A stretch of DNA of 64,000 bases from Pseudovibrio exalbescens (GTDB lineage Bacteria > Pseudomonadota > Alphaproteobacteria > Rhizobiales > Stappiaceae): NCBI RefSeq assembly GCF_028737195.1, contig NZ_JAQZAJ010000003.1:496001-560000 (forward strand), in the 5' to 3' direction. The translations under genes and the position numbers were made by a program. Below the pieces are notes generated by a model. The model did no database searches. It had not been told where the DNA came from and saw nothing but the letters and a program-made list of their open reading frames with translations. Below are positions 7,909 through 16,415 of the stretch, piece after piece. The first letter of the stretch is position 1, and every line of letters starts with the position of its first letter.

Positions 7909-8748
7909 TCAGGACCCTTTGATCAAGTGACGCAGTTCGCCATAGCGCTTTACGGCTTCCAGAGCCTCGTTTCCGAGAGACTTGGTTGCCGCAAGGACCA
8001 GCGCTGATATCAGCGCGGTGGGCACAACCAGCGTCTGTGCTTCAATGGCCGCGCTTCGCGGAACAGTCAGCGTAACGTTGGGTATGGTTTCATCAAAAGG
8101 AACGCTGGTGTCCGTGATCAGCAGCACCTGGAAGCCAGCGTTGCGGGCGACGGCCATGGCACGCACCAAGACCTCTGGCATTCGTGTAACGGCCACTGCG
8201 ACAAAGGCGTCCCCGCTGTTTGCACTCGCAAGATGCTTGGCAATTTCTCGTGGATTGAGCGGGATGCTTTCTGCAACCATACCCACGCGCCCGAGCCGAT
8301 CGGTCAGCACATCTGCGAGAAACCCGCTGCTCCCTTCACCGCAGGCGAGGGTTCTTTGAGCTCCGTTGAGTATATGTGCTGCCGCTTCAAGATCCGCTTC
8401 GCTGATCATTGTTTGCAGTTCAGCAAGGGCATTGGTTTCGCGCTTCACCAAGTCCGATAGCACTTGGCCGACTGGCAAGTTGCCAAGACGTTCGCGCAGG
8501 CGTTCTTCTGGTTCATTTGCCCGAAAGACCTCCGAGTGAATTTGGGCGCGGAGTTCGGGGTATCCGTCAAATCCCAGTTTGTGGGCCAATCTCACAAGGC
8601 TGGAACGATGCACGCCAACCTCCTTTGCCAAGGCGGCCACTGACAGCATGGCGGCCTTCATGGGCTCAGCTTCAACTGCTGCCACAATTTTCTGCTCTGT
8701 GGCGGTGAGACTGCCGGAGGTCGGCGTAAGGGTTCGAATAATGCTCAT
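7909..8748 (-). CDS. RpiR/MurR-family transcriptional regulator
   Basis: 279 residues. An N-terminal HTH_6 helix-turn-helix covers about residues 5-80 (AKEVGVHRSSLVRLAHKLGF is the recognition part). A SIS sugar-isomerase-like effector domain covers about 125-260 (LACGEGSSGFLADVLTDRLG). RpiR proteins sense phosphorylated sugars or similar ligands. The gene is divergent from the ABC importer across a 148-base gap that contains two TTGCAAC-type palindromes, its probable operators. It is the first gene of the minus-strand operon with the MBL hydrolase and phosphatase, so it probably controls both directions. Confidence 0.87.
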   Translation of the reverse strand: MSIIRTLTPTSGSLTATEQKIVAAVEAEPMKAAMLSVAALAKEVGVHRSSLVRLAHKLGFDGYPELRAQIHSEVFRANEPEERLRERLGNLPVGQVLSDLVKRETNALAELQTMISEADLEAAAHILNGAQRTLACGEGSSGFLADVLTDRLGRVGMVAESIPLNPREIAKHLASANSGDAFVAVAVTRMPEVLVRAMAVARNAGFQVLLITDTSVPFDETIPNVTLTVPRSAAIEAQTLVVPTALISALVLAATKSLGNEALEAVKRYGELRHLIKGS

Positions 8749-8779
8749 GTGGGCCTGATATCAGCTTTGCTCAGTTCTT

Positions 8780-8826
8780 GCAACAGTTGTTGCGGGATTA
8801 TGAATTTTTTGCAACACATGTTGCAA
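8780..8826. promoter_or_regulatory. Two palindromic operator sites between rpiR-type gene and ABC importer
   Basis: Site 1 is GCAACAGTTGTTGC at 8780-8793 (6-bp arms, 2-base centre). Site 2 is TTGCAACACATGTTGCAA at 8809-8826 (7-bp arms TTGCAAC/GTTGCAA around ACAT). They are 30 bases apart centre to centre, about three helical turns, in the divergent promoter region. They share the half site TTGCAACA and are the obvious targets for the RpiR-type regulator. Confidence 0.72.
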
Positions 8827-8896
8827 GAGGGCGGCAGCTCTGACATATGAGGAAGCGCCCGGCTGCCGGGTGAGTCCACACCAAGGAGATACTCCT

Positions 8897-9880
8897 ATGA
8901 TTCAGAAGTTGTTTAGCAAGACCTGTGCGGCGGCGCTTGTTGTCGCCAGCGTCACCACCGCCGAGGCGGCAGATCTCGTGCTCTATACCTCGCAGCCTAC
9001 TGCGCAGATGGAATCCGTTCTGGAACTGTTCAACGAACAGCACCCGGACATCTCGGTCGACGTGTATCGCTCTGGCACCACAGAGGTTCTGAACAAGCTT
9101 CAGGCGGAAATTGCTGGCGGCAACCCGCAGCCCGACGTTCTGTTGATCGCTGATAGTGTGGCGATGGAGCAGCTCAAAGCGCAGGACGTGTTGCAGCCCT
9201 ATCCTGAAGCGGATGTTTCTGCCCTGCCTGCCGGCCAGTATGATCCGGAAGGGTACTGGTTCGGGACCAAGATGATTACAACTGGAATTATCTACAACAC
9301 GCGGATGGATGTTCCCAAGCCGACGTCCTGGCAAGACCTTCTGGCGCCAGCGGCCGAGAACCAGGTCATCATGCCATCTCCACTTTATTCCGGCGCGGCC
9401 TTGGCGCACGTAGGAACGGTTACACAGCAACAGGGTATGGGCTGGGACTACTACGAAGCGCTGGCAGCGAACGGCGCAATCGCAGGCAAGGGGAACGGCT
9501 CCGTTCGCGATGCGGTCAGCCGAGGTGAAAAAGCCTACGGTATCATCATCGACTACATGGCTTTCGGTCAGAAGTTGAAGGGTTCGCCAGTGGATTTCGT
9601 CTTCCCTGAGGAAGGTGTGAGCGTGATCAATCAGCCTGTTGCCATCCTTGCCTCTGCGAAGAATGTCGAGGCGGCCAAAGCCTTTGTCGATTTTCAGCTG
9701 AGCCAGCAGGCATCAGAACACGCCGTAACACAGAACTACTTCCCGATCCGTGCGGGCATTTCTGCTCCTGAAGGATACCCAGACCCTGCGTCTTTGAAAA
9801 TCATGCCGCTTGACGCCTCTGAGCTGATGCAGTCCACAGATGATCTGAAACGCACCTTTGCCGAATTGTTCGGGGGATAA
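8897..9880 (+). CDS. ABC importer, periplasmic substrate-binding protein
   Basis: About 327 residues from the ATG at 8897, which has a good AAGGAG ribosome site 10 bases upstream; a longer frame opens at 8870 but lacks one. An N-terminal signal peptide (to about AEA-A at residue 23) precedes a mature domain of the iron(III)/2-aminoethylphosphonate family of binding proteins (DLVLYTSQPTAQMESVLELF near the start, PDVLLIADS near residue 80). It delivers substrate to the fused permease encoded 2 bases downstream. Without the ligand pocket identified, iron, aminoethylphosphonate and organophosphates all remain possible. The neighbouring phosphatase and hydrolase favour a phosphorus-containing ligand (inference). 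Confidence 0.85.
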   Translation: MIQKLFSKTCAAALVVASVTTAEAADLVLYTSQPTAQMESVLELFNEQHPDISVDVYRSGTTEVLNKLQAEIAGGNPQPDVLLIADSVAMEQLKAQDVLQPYPEADVSALPAGQYDPEGYWFGTKMITTGIIYNTRMDVPKPTSWQDLLAPAAENQVIMPSPLYSGAALAHVGTVTQQQGMGWDYYEALAANGAIAGKGNGSVRDAVSRGEKAYGIIIDYMAFGQKLKGSPVDFVFPEEGVSVINQPVAILASAKNVEAAKAFVDFQLSQQASEHAVTQNYFPIRAGISAPEGYPDPASLKIMPLDASELMQSTDDLKRTFAELFGG

Positions 9881-9882
9881 CC

Positions 9883-11604
9883 GTGGTGCAGTCCAGCAAC
9901 ACACAATGGGCGCGCGTTCCACGCGCGCTCACCAACGGCGCAATGGGCAGTAAGGTTTTACTGGCAGGCCTATCCCTCTATGTTGTGGGCCTGTGCGTAG
10001 TACCGTTGTTACTCCTGTTTGCCGAAATCGGTACAACCGGGCTGCCGACTGTTGCGGAAGTAATGGCTGCGCCAAGTACCCGTCTGGCCGCCTATCGAAC
10101 GGTCGAAGCGAGCCTGGGAGCCACTGCGGTTTCGCTCGTTCTTGGAGGATATCTGGCGCTTGTGCTTGGCGCAGCGCGGCCCGCTGGGCGCGCTTGTTTG
10201 ACGTTCCTGGTGCTGGTCCCCATGCTTGTTCCGGCCCAGATTGCCGCCCTCGCGTGGCTCGAGCTGACCGGTCCGTCCTCCGTTATTCTTGGAGCGATTG
10301 GCCTTGCGCCTGAGCCGGGCACACGCAACCCGCTTTATTCGCGGGAAGGCATTATACTGCTCATGGGTATTGAGCACATGCCGATCGTTTTCTTGGCCGT
10401 ACGCGCGGGCCTTCGGTCGATACCCAACGATCTTCTGGAAGCTGGCAACCTTGCGGGCGCTGGCAGTATGCGCTCCCTTTGGCGGATCGTGTTCCCTCTG
10501 CTGCGGCCGAGTTTTCTCGCAGGCGGCGCCTTGGCCTTTGCTGCGGCGGTGGGGAATTTCGGCATTCCTGCTTTGCTGGGCATTCCGGGGCGGTACACGA
10601 TGCTGACGGCTCTGATCTATCAACGGCTGTCCGGGTTCGGCCCTTCTGTTCTTGGTGAGGTGGCCGTGTTGTCCCTCTTGCTGGCATTGATTGCGGTGAT
10701 TGCTCTTACCGCTCAGGGCTTTGCACAGGCTCGCGCGCGCGTCGTTTTGTCCGGGCAGGGCATGCCGGTGCAGTTCAAGGTGTCGCAGCGGACAAGGATT
10801 GCGCTTACGGTCAGTGTGCTGCTTCTTTTGATCCCTGCATCTGTGCTGCCTGTGTTTGCACTGATGGGTACATCCGTTGTAAAGGCCCTTGGTCTGCCTT
10901 TGACCTTGGAGACAATGACGATTTCGCATTACGCAGATGTGCTGTCAAATTCAACGGCCCGGCGCGCCTTTGTCAATTCGGCATGGCTTTCTGCAGCATC
11001 CGCGGTCCTGAGCATGTTGATCGCTGTTCCGTTGGCTTGGATGATGCTCAACCGCCGCAACCGGCTGGCCCGGGTGCTCAATCGGTGCGCCGACTTGCCA
11101 TATGCACTGCCGGGTGTTGTGATCTCGATTGCCTTCATTCTGGCGTTTCTGCGGCCCATCCCCGTGCTGGGCATTGGTCTCTACGGGACTGGTTGGCTGA
11201 TCCTTCTTGCCTATCTTGCGCGCTTTCTGGCGCTGAGTCTTCGTCCAGTCACGGCGGCGTTCGAAGCCATGGATCCTGCATTGGACGAGGCTGCGCGCAT
11301 CGCTGGCGCGGGACCTGTGGTGCGCATGCGGCGCATCCTCTTGCCTTCGGTTGCACCTGCCGCCGGTGCCGGGGTGCTCCTTGTTGTGTTGTCCGCCTAT
11401 AACGAACTGACCGTCTCAGCCCTGTTGTGGAGCCGCGGAAATGAGACCGTCGGGGTGCTTGTGTTCAACCTGTATGATGAGGGCAACGCGACAGGCGCCG
11501 CCGCCGCATCAGTCTTGGCCGTTGCCGTAACATTCGCTGCCGCCGCACTTGCGACTGCGATCGCGCGCTGGCTACCCAAAGGAGTTCTGCCATGGCAGGC
11601 CTGA
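9883..11604 (+). CDS. ABC importer, fused double permease
   Basis: 573 residues with about 12 membrane segments, arranged as two BPD_transp_1 domains in one chain, as in ThiP- and FbpB-like permeases. The coupling EAA-type loops are seen as LLEAGNLAGAGSMRSLWRIV in the first half (about residue 185) and DEAARIAGAGPVVRMRRI in the second (about residue 470). It starts with GTG two bases after the binding-protein stop and overlaps the ATPase start by 13 bases, so all three parts are translationally coupled. A fused permease means one polypeptide makes the whole channel. Confidence 0.88.
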   Translation: MVQSSNTQWARVPRALTNGAMGSKVLLAGLSLYVVGLCVVPLLLLFAEIGTTGLPTVAEVMAAPSTRLAAYRTVEASLGATAVSLVLGGYLALVLGAARPAGRACLTFLVLVPMLVPAQIAALAWLELTGPSSVILGAIGLAPEPGTRNPLYSREGIILLMGIEHMPIVFLAVRAGLRSIPNDLLEAGNLAGAGSMRSLWRIVFPLLRPSFLAGGALAFAAAVGNFGIPALLGIPGRYTMLTALIYQRLSGFGPSVLGEVAVLSLLLALIAVIALTAQGFAQARARVVLSGQGMPVQFKVSQRTRIALTVSVLLLLIPASVLPVFALMGTSVVKALGLPLTLETMTISHYADVLSNSTARRAFVNSAWLSAASAVLSMLIAVPLAWMMLNRRNRLARVLNRCADLPYALPGVVISIAFILAFLRPIPVLGIGLYGTGWLILLAYLARFLALSLRPVTAAFEAMDPALDEAARIAGAGPVVRMRRILLPSVAPAAGAGVLLVVLSAYNELTVSALLWSRGNETVGVLVFNLYDEGNATGAAAASVLAVAVTFAAAALATAIARWLPKGVLPWQA

Positions 11605-12683
11605 AAATTTCCAATGTTCGCAAATCCTTCGGTGAAAAGCTCGTTTTGAACAATGTGTCCATGCACGTGGAGCCCGGAGAGTTTGTGGCCCTGCTTGGCC
11701 CATCAGGTTGCGGCAAGTCCACATTGCTCCGGCTGATTGCTGGCTTTGAGGGGCTCGACGGCGGTGAAATTCACCTGAACGGGGCAGCGGTTTCTACCGC
11801 ACGGACCCATGTGCCAACCGAGCGGCGTGGGCTGGGCATGGTGTTTCAATCCTATGCGTTGTGGCCACATATGTCGGTCTGGGACAATGTCGCATTTGCA
11901 CTCGACGTGGACCGTGTCCCCGCCGCGGAGAAACGAAAACGTGTCGATCAGGCACTGGAGTCCGTTGGCTTGCAGGACTACACGCAGCGCCAGCCTGCGG
12001 AGCTTTCGGGTGGACAGCGCCAGCGGGTTGCCTTGGCGCGGACCCTGGCGGCCCGCAATTCGGTTATTCTGCTTGATGAGCCGCTTGCCAACCTTGATGC
12101 CAATCTTCGCGAAACCATGCAGGACGAGTTCCGCAGAATTCATCGGGAGACCGGCGCTACAATGATCTTCGTAACCCACGATCAGTCGGAGGCGCTGGCT
12201 CTGGCAGACAGGGTCGCCGTGATGATGGACGGGGATCTTCGGCAAATTGACACACCGCGACATCTCTACAACAGGCCGATTGACGTTGATGTTGCTCGGT
12301 TCATCGGTCGCGGCTCCGTCTTGCCGGTGGTTTGCTTGGAAGCTGGCACAGGGACCGCCCAGGTCGCCTTCGGGGGCGGAAATTTCACTGTTCATGCACC
12401 GCAAGGTTCTGCCTCCGGTCCGGCTGAGGTCTGCCTGAGGCCGGAGAACTGCCTGATTGCCGAAGAGACCGGATCATCGATAAAAGCGCGGGTTGTATCG
12501 GCCCGGTATACCGGCCCAAATACCTTGGTTTCGGTCGAGCTCTGTGATGGTGAACCGTGCAATCTGTTGGCGACCTGTCCTGCAGAAGTCCCAGTAAGCC
12601 CAGGCGACGAGGTGTTTGTGCAGATTAAAGAAGGTTGGATGCTGCCCATGCAAGAACGCTCAGCTGTAACGGCGAGTATATAA
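11592..12683 (+). CDS. ABC importer ATP-binding protein
   Basis: 363 residues. The Walker A motif GPSGCGKST is at residues 36-44, the Q-loop near VFQSYALWPHM, the signature LSGGQRQRVALAR near residue 138, Walker B VILLDEPLANLD near residue 158 and the switch His in FVTHDQSEA. The last 120 residues form a TOBE-like regulatory domain, as in PotA/FbpC-type importers. It overlaps the permease gene by 13 bases and powers the importer of this operon. No terminator was found in the bases after its stop. Confidence 0.9.
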   Translation: MAGLKISNVRKSFGEKLVLNNVSMHVEPGEFVALLGPSGCGKSTLLRLIAGFEGLDGGEIHLNGAAVSTARTHVPTERRGLGMVFQSYALWPHMSVWDNVAFALDVDRVPAAEKRKRVDQALESVGLQDYTQRQPAELSGGQRQRVALARTLAARNSVILLDEPLANLDANLRETMQDEFRRIHRETGATMIFVTHDQSEALALADRVAVMMDGDLRQIDTPRHLYNRPIDVDVARFIGRGSVLPVVCLEAGTGTAQVAFGGGNFTVHAPQGSASGPAEVCLRPENCLIAEETGSSIKARVVSARYTGPNTLVSVELCDGEPCNLLATCPAEVPVSPGDEVFVQIKEGWMLPMQERSAVTASI

Positions 12684-12950
12684 GAGTATTGGCGACCTTA
12701 GAACAGGCATCGGTCCAGGCACATCCCTGATAGTGGATCGCAGTTTCAAAGCTGCGCTCCATCACGGGGCCATCGAACCTGATTTTGCTGCCTCGTATCC
12801 TTTGACAGTGCCTAGCGAATTAAACGCAAAGGCTGCGCAAGGCAACCCGGCCTGAGAGTGACTGAAAAGTCGCTGGAAAGGGCAGCAGGACACGCCAGCC
12901 GACGCAGCGTTCGCCCCGTTACGGCCGGGCGCTTTCTTGAGGGAGGCTAG
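12684..12950. other. Spacer between the importer operon and the island boundary
   Basis: About 270 bases with no supported gene. The region ends at the duplicated tRNA-Thr flank starting at 12951. Confidence 0.4.
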
Positions 12951-13056
12951 ATACACAAAAAGCCGCAGGGTTGCGGCCTTTAAGTCATTGACTTTAATGA
13001 AGTAAAGCGTGGTGCCGGCAGCAGGGATCGAACCCGCGACCCCCTGATTACAAGTC
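12951..13056 (-). repeat. Left island boundary: partial tRNA-Thr (3' part) with terminator, att copy
   Basis: This stretch matches 33253-33358 at 100 of 106 positions by my count, and 47 of 47 across the tRNA portion (13010-13056). It holds the CCA end, acceptor 3' strand, T arm and anticodon arm 3' side of tRNA-Thr on the minus strand, then breaks off after CAAGTC into unrelated DNA, so it is not a functional gene. The hairpin AAAAAGCCGCAGGGTTGCGGCC (12957-12978) is the tRNA terminator copy. It is the displaced tRNA 3' end left by integration of the element to its right. Confidence 0.88.
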
Positions 13057-13175
13057 TGAAAACAAAGGGTTTTTTCTGTTTCCTCTCTTTTCCTTGAGTT
13101 TCTGTTTCCCTAATAATTAAGGGGTGTTAGCGCGACCAGTTGATACCTACGTTCCTGAAGCTTCCTGCAAGCGTG

Positions 13176-13208
13176 CTTACTGGGTGATTACTGGGTGCTT
13201 ACTGGAGC
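13176..13208 (+). repeat. Integrase arm-type repeats, left end
   Basis: Three tandem 11-base units, CTTACTGGGTG, ATTACTGGGTG and CTTACTGGAGC, lie 30 bases before the integrase start. Two units of the same sequence recur at 33213-33234 inside the other end. The placement fits arm sites bound by the integrase N-terminal domain. Confidence 0.7.
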
Positions 13209-13237
13209 AGCGCTAAAAACCAACAAGAAGAAGCTCA

Positions 13238-14446
13238 ATGCGCATATCAAAGTCGGTTGCAGATGGTGTCCGGCCTGAGAAGAAAGACACCTATTTATGG
13301 GACAGTCACCTAAGGGGCTTTGGCCTTAAAACGACGCCAACAGGCCACAAGACATACCTCATACAGTACAGGCTGGGTGGGCGGAACGGCAGAACGCGCC
13401 GTTTCACCATTGGCACCCACGGGAAGATAACCGCAGACCAGGCGCGCAAGGAAGCCAAGAGGCTGCTGGGGGAGGTTTCCGCAGGCCGTGATCCTATGAG
13501 TGCGCGCGATGAACAAAGGCGCTGCAAACCCCTCTACGAGGTTCTGGATGAGTTCCTTACGCAGCATGTGGCGATCAATTTGAAGCCTAGGTCACAAGAG
13601 CATTACAGCCGCAGCATCAGGCTTCATATCAAACCAACCCTTAGAAACGTTCCGATTACAGAAGTTGATCGCGCTCAAATAGCCCATGTGCACCATCAGT
13701 TGAACAAAACGCCCTATGAGGCCAATCGAACACTTGCTGTTCTGTCCAAGTTCTTCAACTGGTGCGAGGCGGTTGGTTATCGAAATGACGGAAGCAACCC
13801 GTGCAAGCACATCTCAAAATATAAGGAACATCGCAGAGAGCGTTTTCTTTCCGCTGCCGAACTGGCGCGCTTGGGCGAGGCGATTTCAAAAGCCGAGACG
13901 CAGGGGCTGGCGAATGAGAAGGGCTGGGTATGGCACCCAAGCCCGCACGTGATAGCTGCCGTTCGGCTGCTCATCATGACGGGCGCACGCCTTTCTGAGG
14001 TGCTGACTTTGAAATGGGAGTTCGTTGACTTCGAGAAGATGCAGGCCCGCTTGCCCGACTCCAAGACTGGAGCCAAAACCCTCTACCTTAATGCCCCTGC
14101 CATGTCGGTTCTGGCGGAGGTGCCAAGGCTCCACGGCAACCCCTATGTCATCTGTGGAGACGGGGGAACGGGCCGCCTGATCAACCTGCAAAAGCCTTGG
14201 CGGAAAATACGCGGTGAGGCAGGGCTTGAAGATGTCCGCATCCATGACCTGCGCCATACCTTCGCGTCTTTTGCCGTGGCTCAAGGGATGTCCTTGCCGA
14301 TGATTGGGAAGTTGCTGGGCCACTCTCAACCGGCAACAACCGCCCGGTACGCTCATCTTTCAAATGACCCGGCGCAACAAGCGAGTGAGGAAACATCAAG
14401 AGCCTTGACACTTCATTTCTATCCCGAAAAACAAAGAAACGAGTGA
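13238..14446 (+). CDS. Tyrosine recombinase integrase
   Basis: 402 residues of the P4-type integrase family. The N-terminal arm-binding domain (DUF4102-like, DSHLRGFGLKTTPTGHKTY, about residues 20-90) is followed by a core-binding SAM-like domain (about 100-190) and the catalytic domain. The active-site set is complete: R251 (TGARLSEVL), H336 and R339 (HDLRH), H362 (LLGHSQ) and nucleophile Y371 (ARYAHL). It inserts and removes the island at the tRNA-Thr 3' end, and sits just inside the left att copy, as is usual. The frame is intact, so it may still work. Confidence 0.93.
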   Translation: MRISKSVADGVRPEKKDTYLWDSHLRGFGLKTTPTGHKTYLIQYRLGGRNGRTRRFTIGTHGKITADQARKEAKRLLGEVSAGRDPMSARDEQRRCKPLYEVLDEFLTQHVAINLKPRSQEHYSRSIRLHIKPTLRNVPITEVDRAQIAHVHHQLNKTPYEANRTLAVLSKFFNWCEAVGYRNDGSNPCKHISKYKEHRRERFLSAAELARLGEAISKAETQGLANEKGWVWHPSPHVIAAVRLLIMTGARLSEVLTLKWEFVDFEKMQARLPDSKTGAKTLYLNAPAMSVLAEVPRLHGNPYVICGDGGTGRLINLQKPWRKIRGEAGLEDVRIHDLRHTFASFAVAQGMSLPMIGKLLGHSQPATTARYAHLSNDPAQQASEETSRALTLHFYPEKQRNE

Positions 14447-14456
14447 GGTAAAGACC

Positions 14457-15209
14457 ATGCCAAGGGAGCATAACCCGATAGAAGGACTTCTTGGTGGGGC
14501 GTTGGAGGGATACCGGGAGTTTAAGTCGTCAACCGATTTCAGGTCTGAACTCAGCAAAATCATGCAGGTTCCGCTGAATGACTGCTCTTACAACGCTGTT
14601 GTTGAGAGAATTGATAGTTTCTGTTTCGACTGCGCAATTCACGAAAACTCCTCGAGCCTAGCGGAAATAGGAAAAAGGCTGAAACGAATAGAGAAGGCGA
14701 CTGACAACTTTCGAAAAGTGTTGAGAGAGGAACTGACAGGGTGCTCTGCCGCGGATGGCGACAATGAATCTCAATGCGTTGTCTATGGGCAGCGCCTAGC
14801 ATTTGATATGTTGATTAGTACCTATTTGGATACGGGGACAGAAAAAAATCTCTGTCTGAATCAATTGTATAAAGATGTGTCAAGATTATCGCGGGCGGTT
14901 AGACGTAGCCAATCTGAATTAAATAATCCGGCTTACGAGCACAACGTCCAAAATGCCTTTGATGGTTTGATTTATGAGCTTGTTTCTGTATCCGAACGTG
15001 AAGGTTTCCCGGTAAGCAGCCGCAAGGATGATGGCTCAAGTGGCAAAGCTTCCCCGTTTGTAGAGCTTGTGTGGTGTTGTCTGCATGCTGCCAAAGAGGG
15101 CCGTGGTGTTGCAAGGTTCCTGCATTCAAAAGGTGGTTTGGCAAATCGGGTTTCCACCTCACTGAAAAGGCTTCGCGAGAAGAAGGCGGGCCTAAAAAAT
15201 CAGATTTGA
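14457..15209 (+). CDS. Hypothetical protein, 250 aa, downstream of integrase
   Basis: 250 residues starting 11 bases after the integrase stop (GAGGTAAAGACC before ATG), so it is probably cotranscribed. I recognise no family. It appears mostly helical, with scattered Cys residues (about 43, 57, 60 and 97), and has a basic C-terminal tail (SLKRLREKKAGLKNQ). No membrane segment or enzyme motif was seen. Its position beside an integrase suggests an island accessory role, but nothing in the sequence shows what. Confidence 0.6.
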   Translation: MPREHNPIEGLLGGALEGYREFKSSTDFRSELSKIMQVPLNDCSYNAVVERIDSFCFDCAIHENSSSLAEIGKRLKRIEKATDNFRKVLREELTGCSAADGDNESQCVVYGQRLAFDMLISTYLDTGTEKNLCLNQLYKDVSRLSRAVRRSQSELNNPAYEHNVQNAFDGLIYELVSVSEREGFPVSSRKDDGSSGKASPFVELVWCCLHAAKEGRGVARFLHSKGGLANRVSTSLKRLREKKAGLKNQI

Positions 15210-15303
15210 TGAAATTTTAAAACCCGGGACTCTCCAAGTACCATCAAGTACTCAGTTTCCCTGCAAGGCGTTTAGAACTGTAGACGAATACTTGGAGATC
15301 AAG

Positions 15304-15495
15304 ATGTACAATGGAAGCTCTAAGCTTTTGAATGTCGAGCAGGCGGCAAAATACCTTAGCCTATCGACATCCACACTGGCGAAAATGCGCTTGTCGGGTG
15401 AAAGCCCGAAGTTTGTAAAAATGGGCAGGCGGGTAGCCTACAGGCAAGAAGACTTGGATGCCTGGATCGAACAACGGTTGAAGCAAACAACCTGA
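15304..15495 (+). CDS. AlpA/excisionase-like helix-turn-helix protein
   Basis: 63 residues from the ATG at 15304, chosen because GGAG lies 6 bases before it; the frame could also open at TTG 15292. The pattern LNVEQAAKYLSLSTSTLAKM, then SPKFVKMGRRVAYRQEDLDAWI, is the MerR-like winged HTH of AlpA regulators and excisionases. Such proteins control integrase expression or direct excision. It is followed by a strong inverted repeat at 15505-15535. Confidence 0.85.
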   Translation: MYNGSSKLLNVEQAAKYLSLSTSTLAKMRLSGESPKFVKMGRRVAYRQEDLDAWIEQRLKQTT

Positions 15496-15504
15496 TATTT
15501 TTGA

Positions 15505-15535
15505 CTTGAGCCCCAGCGCGGGCGTGGGGCTCAAG
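15505..15535 (+). terminator. Inverted repeat after the AlpA-like gene, probable terminator
   Basis: CTTGAGCCCC pairs perfectly with GGGGCTCAAG across an 11-base GC-rich loop, 9 bases after the stop codon. There is no clear T tract, so its strength as a terminator is uncertain. Confidence 0.55.
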
Positions 15536-15637
15536 ACCTTCACTCTACTCATCGTTGTTTAATGGACGCGAAAGACCGCTTTCGTGAACGGCGGAGCTAT
15601 GCCGTTTTTCCAAGAAGAGCGCGGAAGGAAGAACAGA

Positions 15638-15961
15638 ATGAGACGTAGCGAGCAGCTGCTTGTCAGCTTCACAGATGTTCATGGTGCTTACCGTGAGCAC
15701 GAACTTTCTGGCGATGCCGCAGGTCTGCTGTACAGGCTTGCCGAGGCTGGGCAAAAGGGGGTTGGGGAGGAGCACTTTCCCAAAGGTCGATTGGGAGAAC
15801 TGGTTGGTTTGCTGAGCAGCAAATACCTGATCGACATCGAGCAAGTGCCTCAGGGGTTTGGGGGCGTGTTTGCTGACGCTTCACCCCGATACATCGTCAG
15901 AACAGATATCAACCTGATTAGCAGGATTACAATCGAACGAGAGGAGCGAGCCGATGCCTAG
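15638..15961 (+). CDS. Hypothetical protein, about 107 aa, island-borne
   Basis: The start at 15638 is preferred because GGAAGGA lies 8 bases upstream; the frame extends back to 15584. The product (MRRSEQLLVSFTDVHGAYRE onwards) has no family I recognise. Its end overlaps the start of the winged-helix gene by 8 bases, so the two are translationally coupled and probably act together in island regulation or replication (inference). Confidence 0.6.
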   Translation: MRRSEQLLVSFTDVHGAYREHELSGDAAGLLYRLAEAGQKGVGEEHFPKGRLGELVGLLSSKYLIDIEQVPQGFGGVFADASPRYIVRTDINLISRITIEREERADA

Positions 15962-16415
15962 GAGGAAATTGCTCAATGGACGCAACAAGGACGAAGGACA
16001 GTATATGCTGCTGCCCTACGCCTTGGTTCAACACCCAAATTGGAGGCGGCTGCGACCTGCCTCTGTCAAACTGCTCATTGAACTGAGAAGCCGATACAAC
16101 GGCTTCAACAATGGACGGCTGCATATTAGCCTAGAGGAAGGGGCCAAGCTACTGGGAATGTCCAAGTCCACGGTTCAACGGGCCTTCCAACAGCTCGAGC
16201 GCCACGGTCTAATTACCATGACGAAGCGTGGGCATTGGTATTCGCGAAGTGCTACCGAATGGGCGGTGACCTTTGAGCGAACCGAAGACAAACTTGCCAG
16301 CCGCCTCTACCAAAAGCCGGGGTTCAAACTGGAGTTAAAAACAGAACGCGGTACCGAGGTGAACTTACAGGCCGGGTCCAAGGGACCGAATGAGAACCAT
16401 TCGACCCTCGATTGA
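15954..16415 (+). CDS. Winged-helix DNA-binding protein, possible replication or regulatory protein
   Basis: 153 residues. A winged helix-turn-helix covers about residues 35-100 (LRPASVKLLIELRSRYNG, then EEGAKLLGMSKSTVQRAFQQ and LERHGLITMTKRG). This pattern is seen in replication-initiator-like and GntR/RepO-like proteins of integrative elements. The tail after residue 110 is basic and low in structure. It could initiate copying of the excised island or regulate its genes; the sequence does not decide between these. Confidence 0.68.
   Translation: MPRRKLLNGRNKDEGQYMLLPYALVQHPNWRRLRPASVKLLIELRSRYNGFNNGRLHISLEEGAKLLGMSKSTVQRAFQQLERHGLITMTKRGHWYSRSATEWAVTFERTEDKLASRLYQKPGFKLELKTERGTEVNLQAGSKGPNENHSTLD

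Noticed and set aside
12951-13060. Second functional tRNA-Thr
   Set aside because: It lacks the 5' half (acceptor 5' strand, D arm and anticodon arm 5' side), so it cannot fold into a tRNA.
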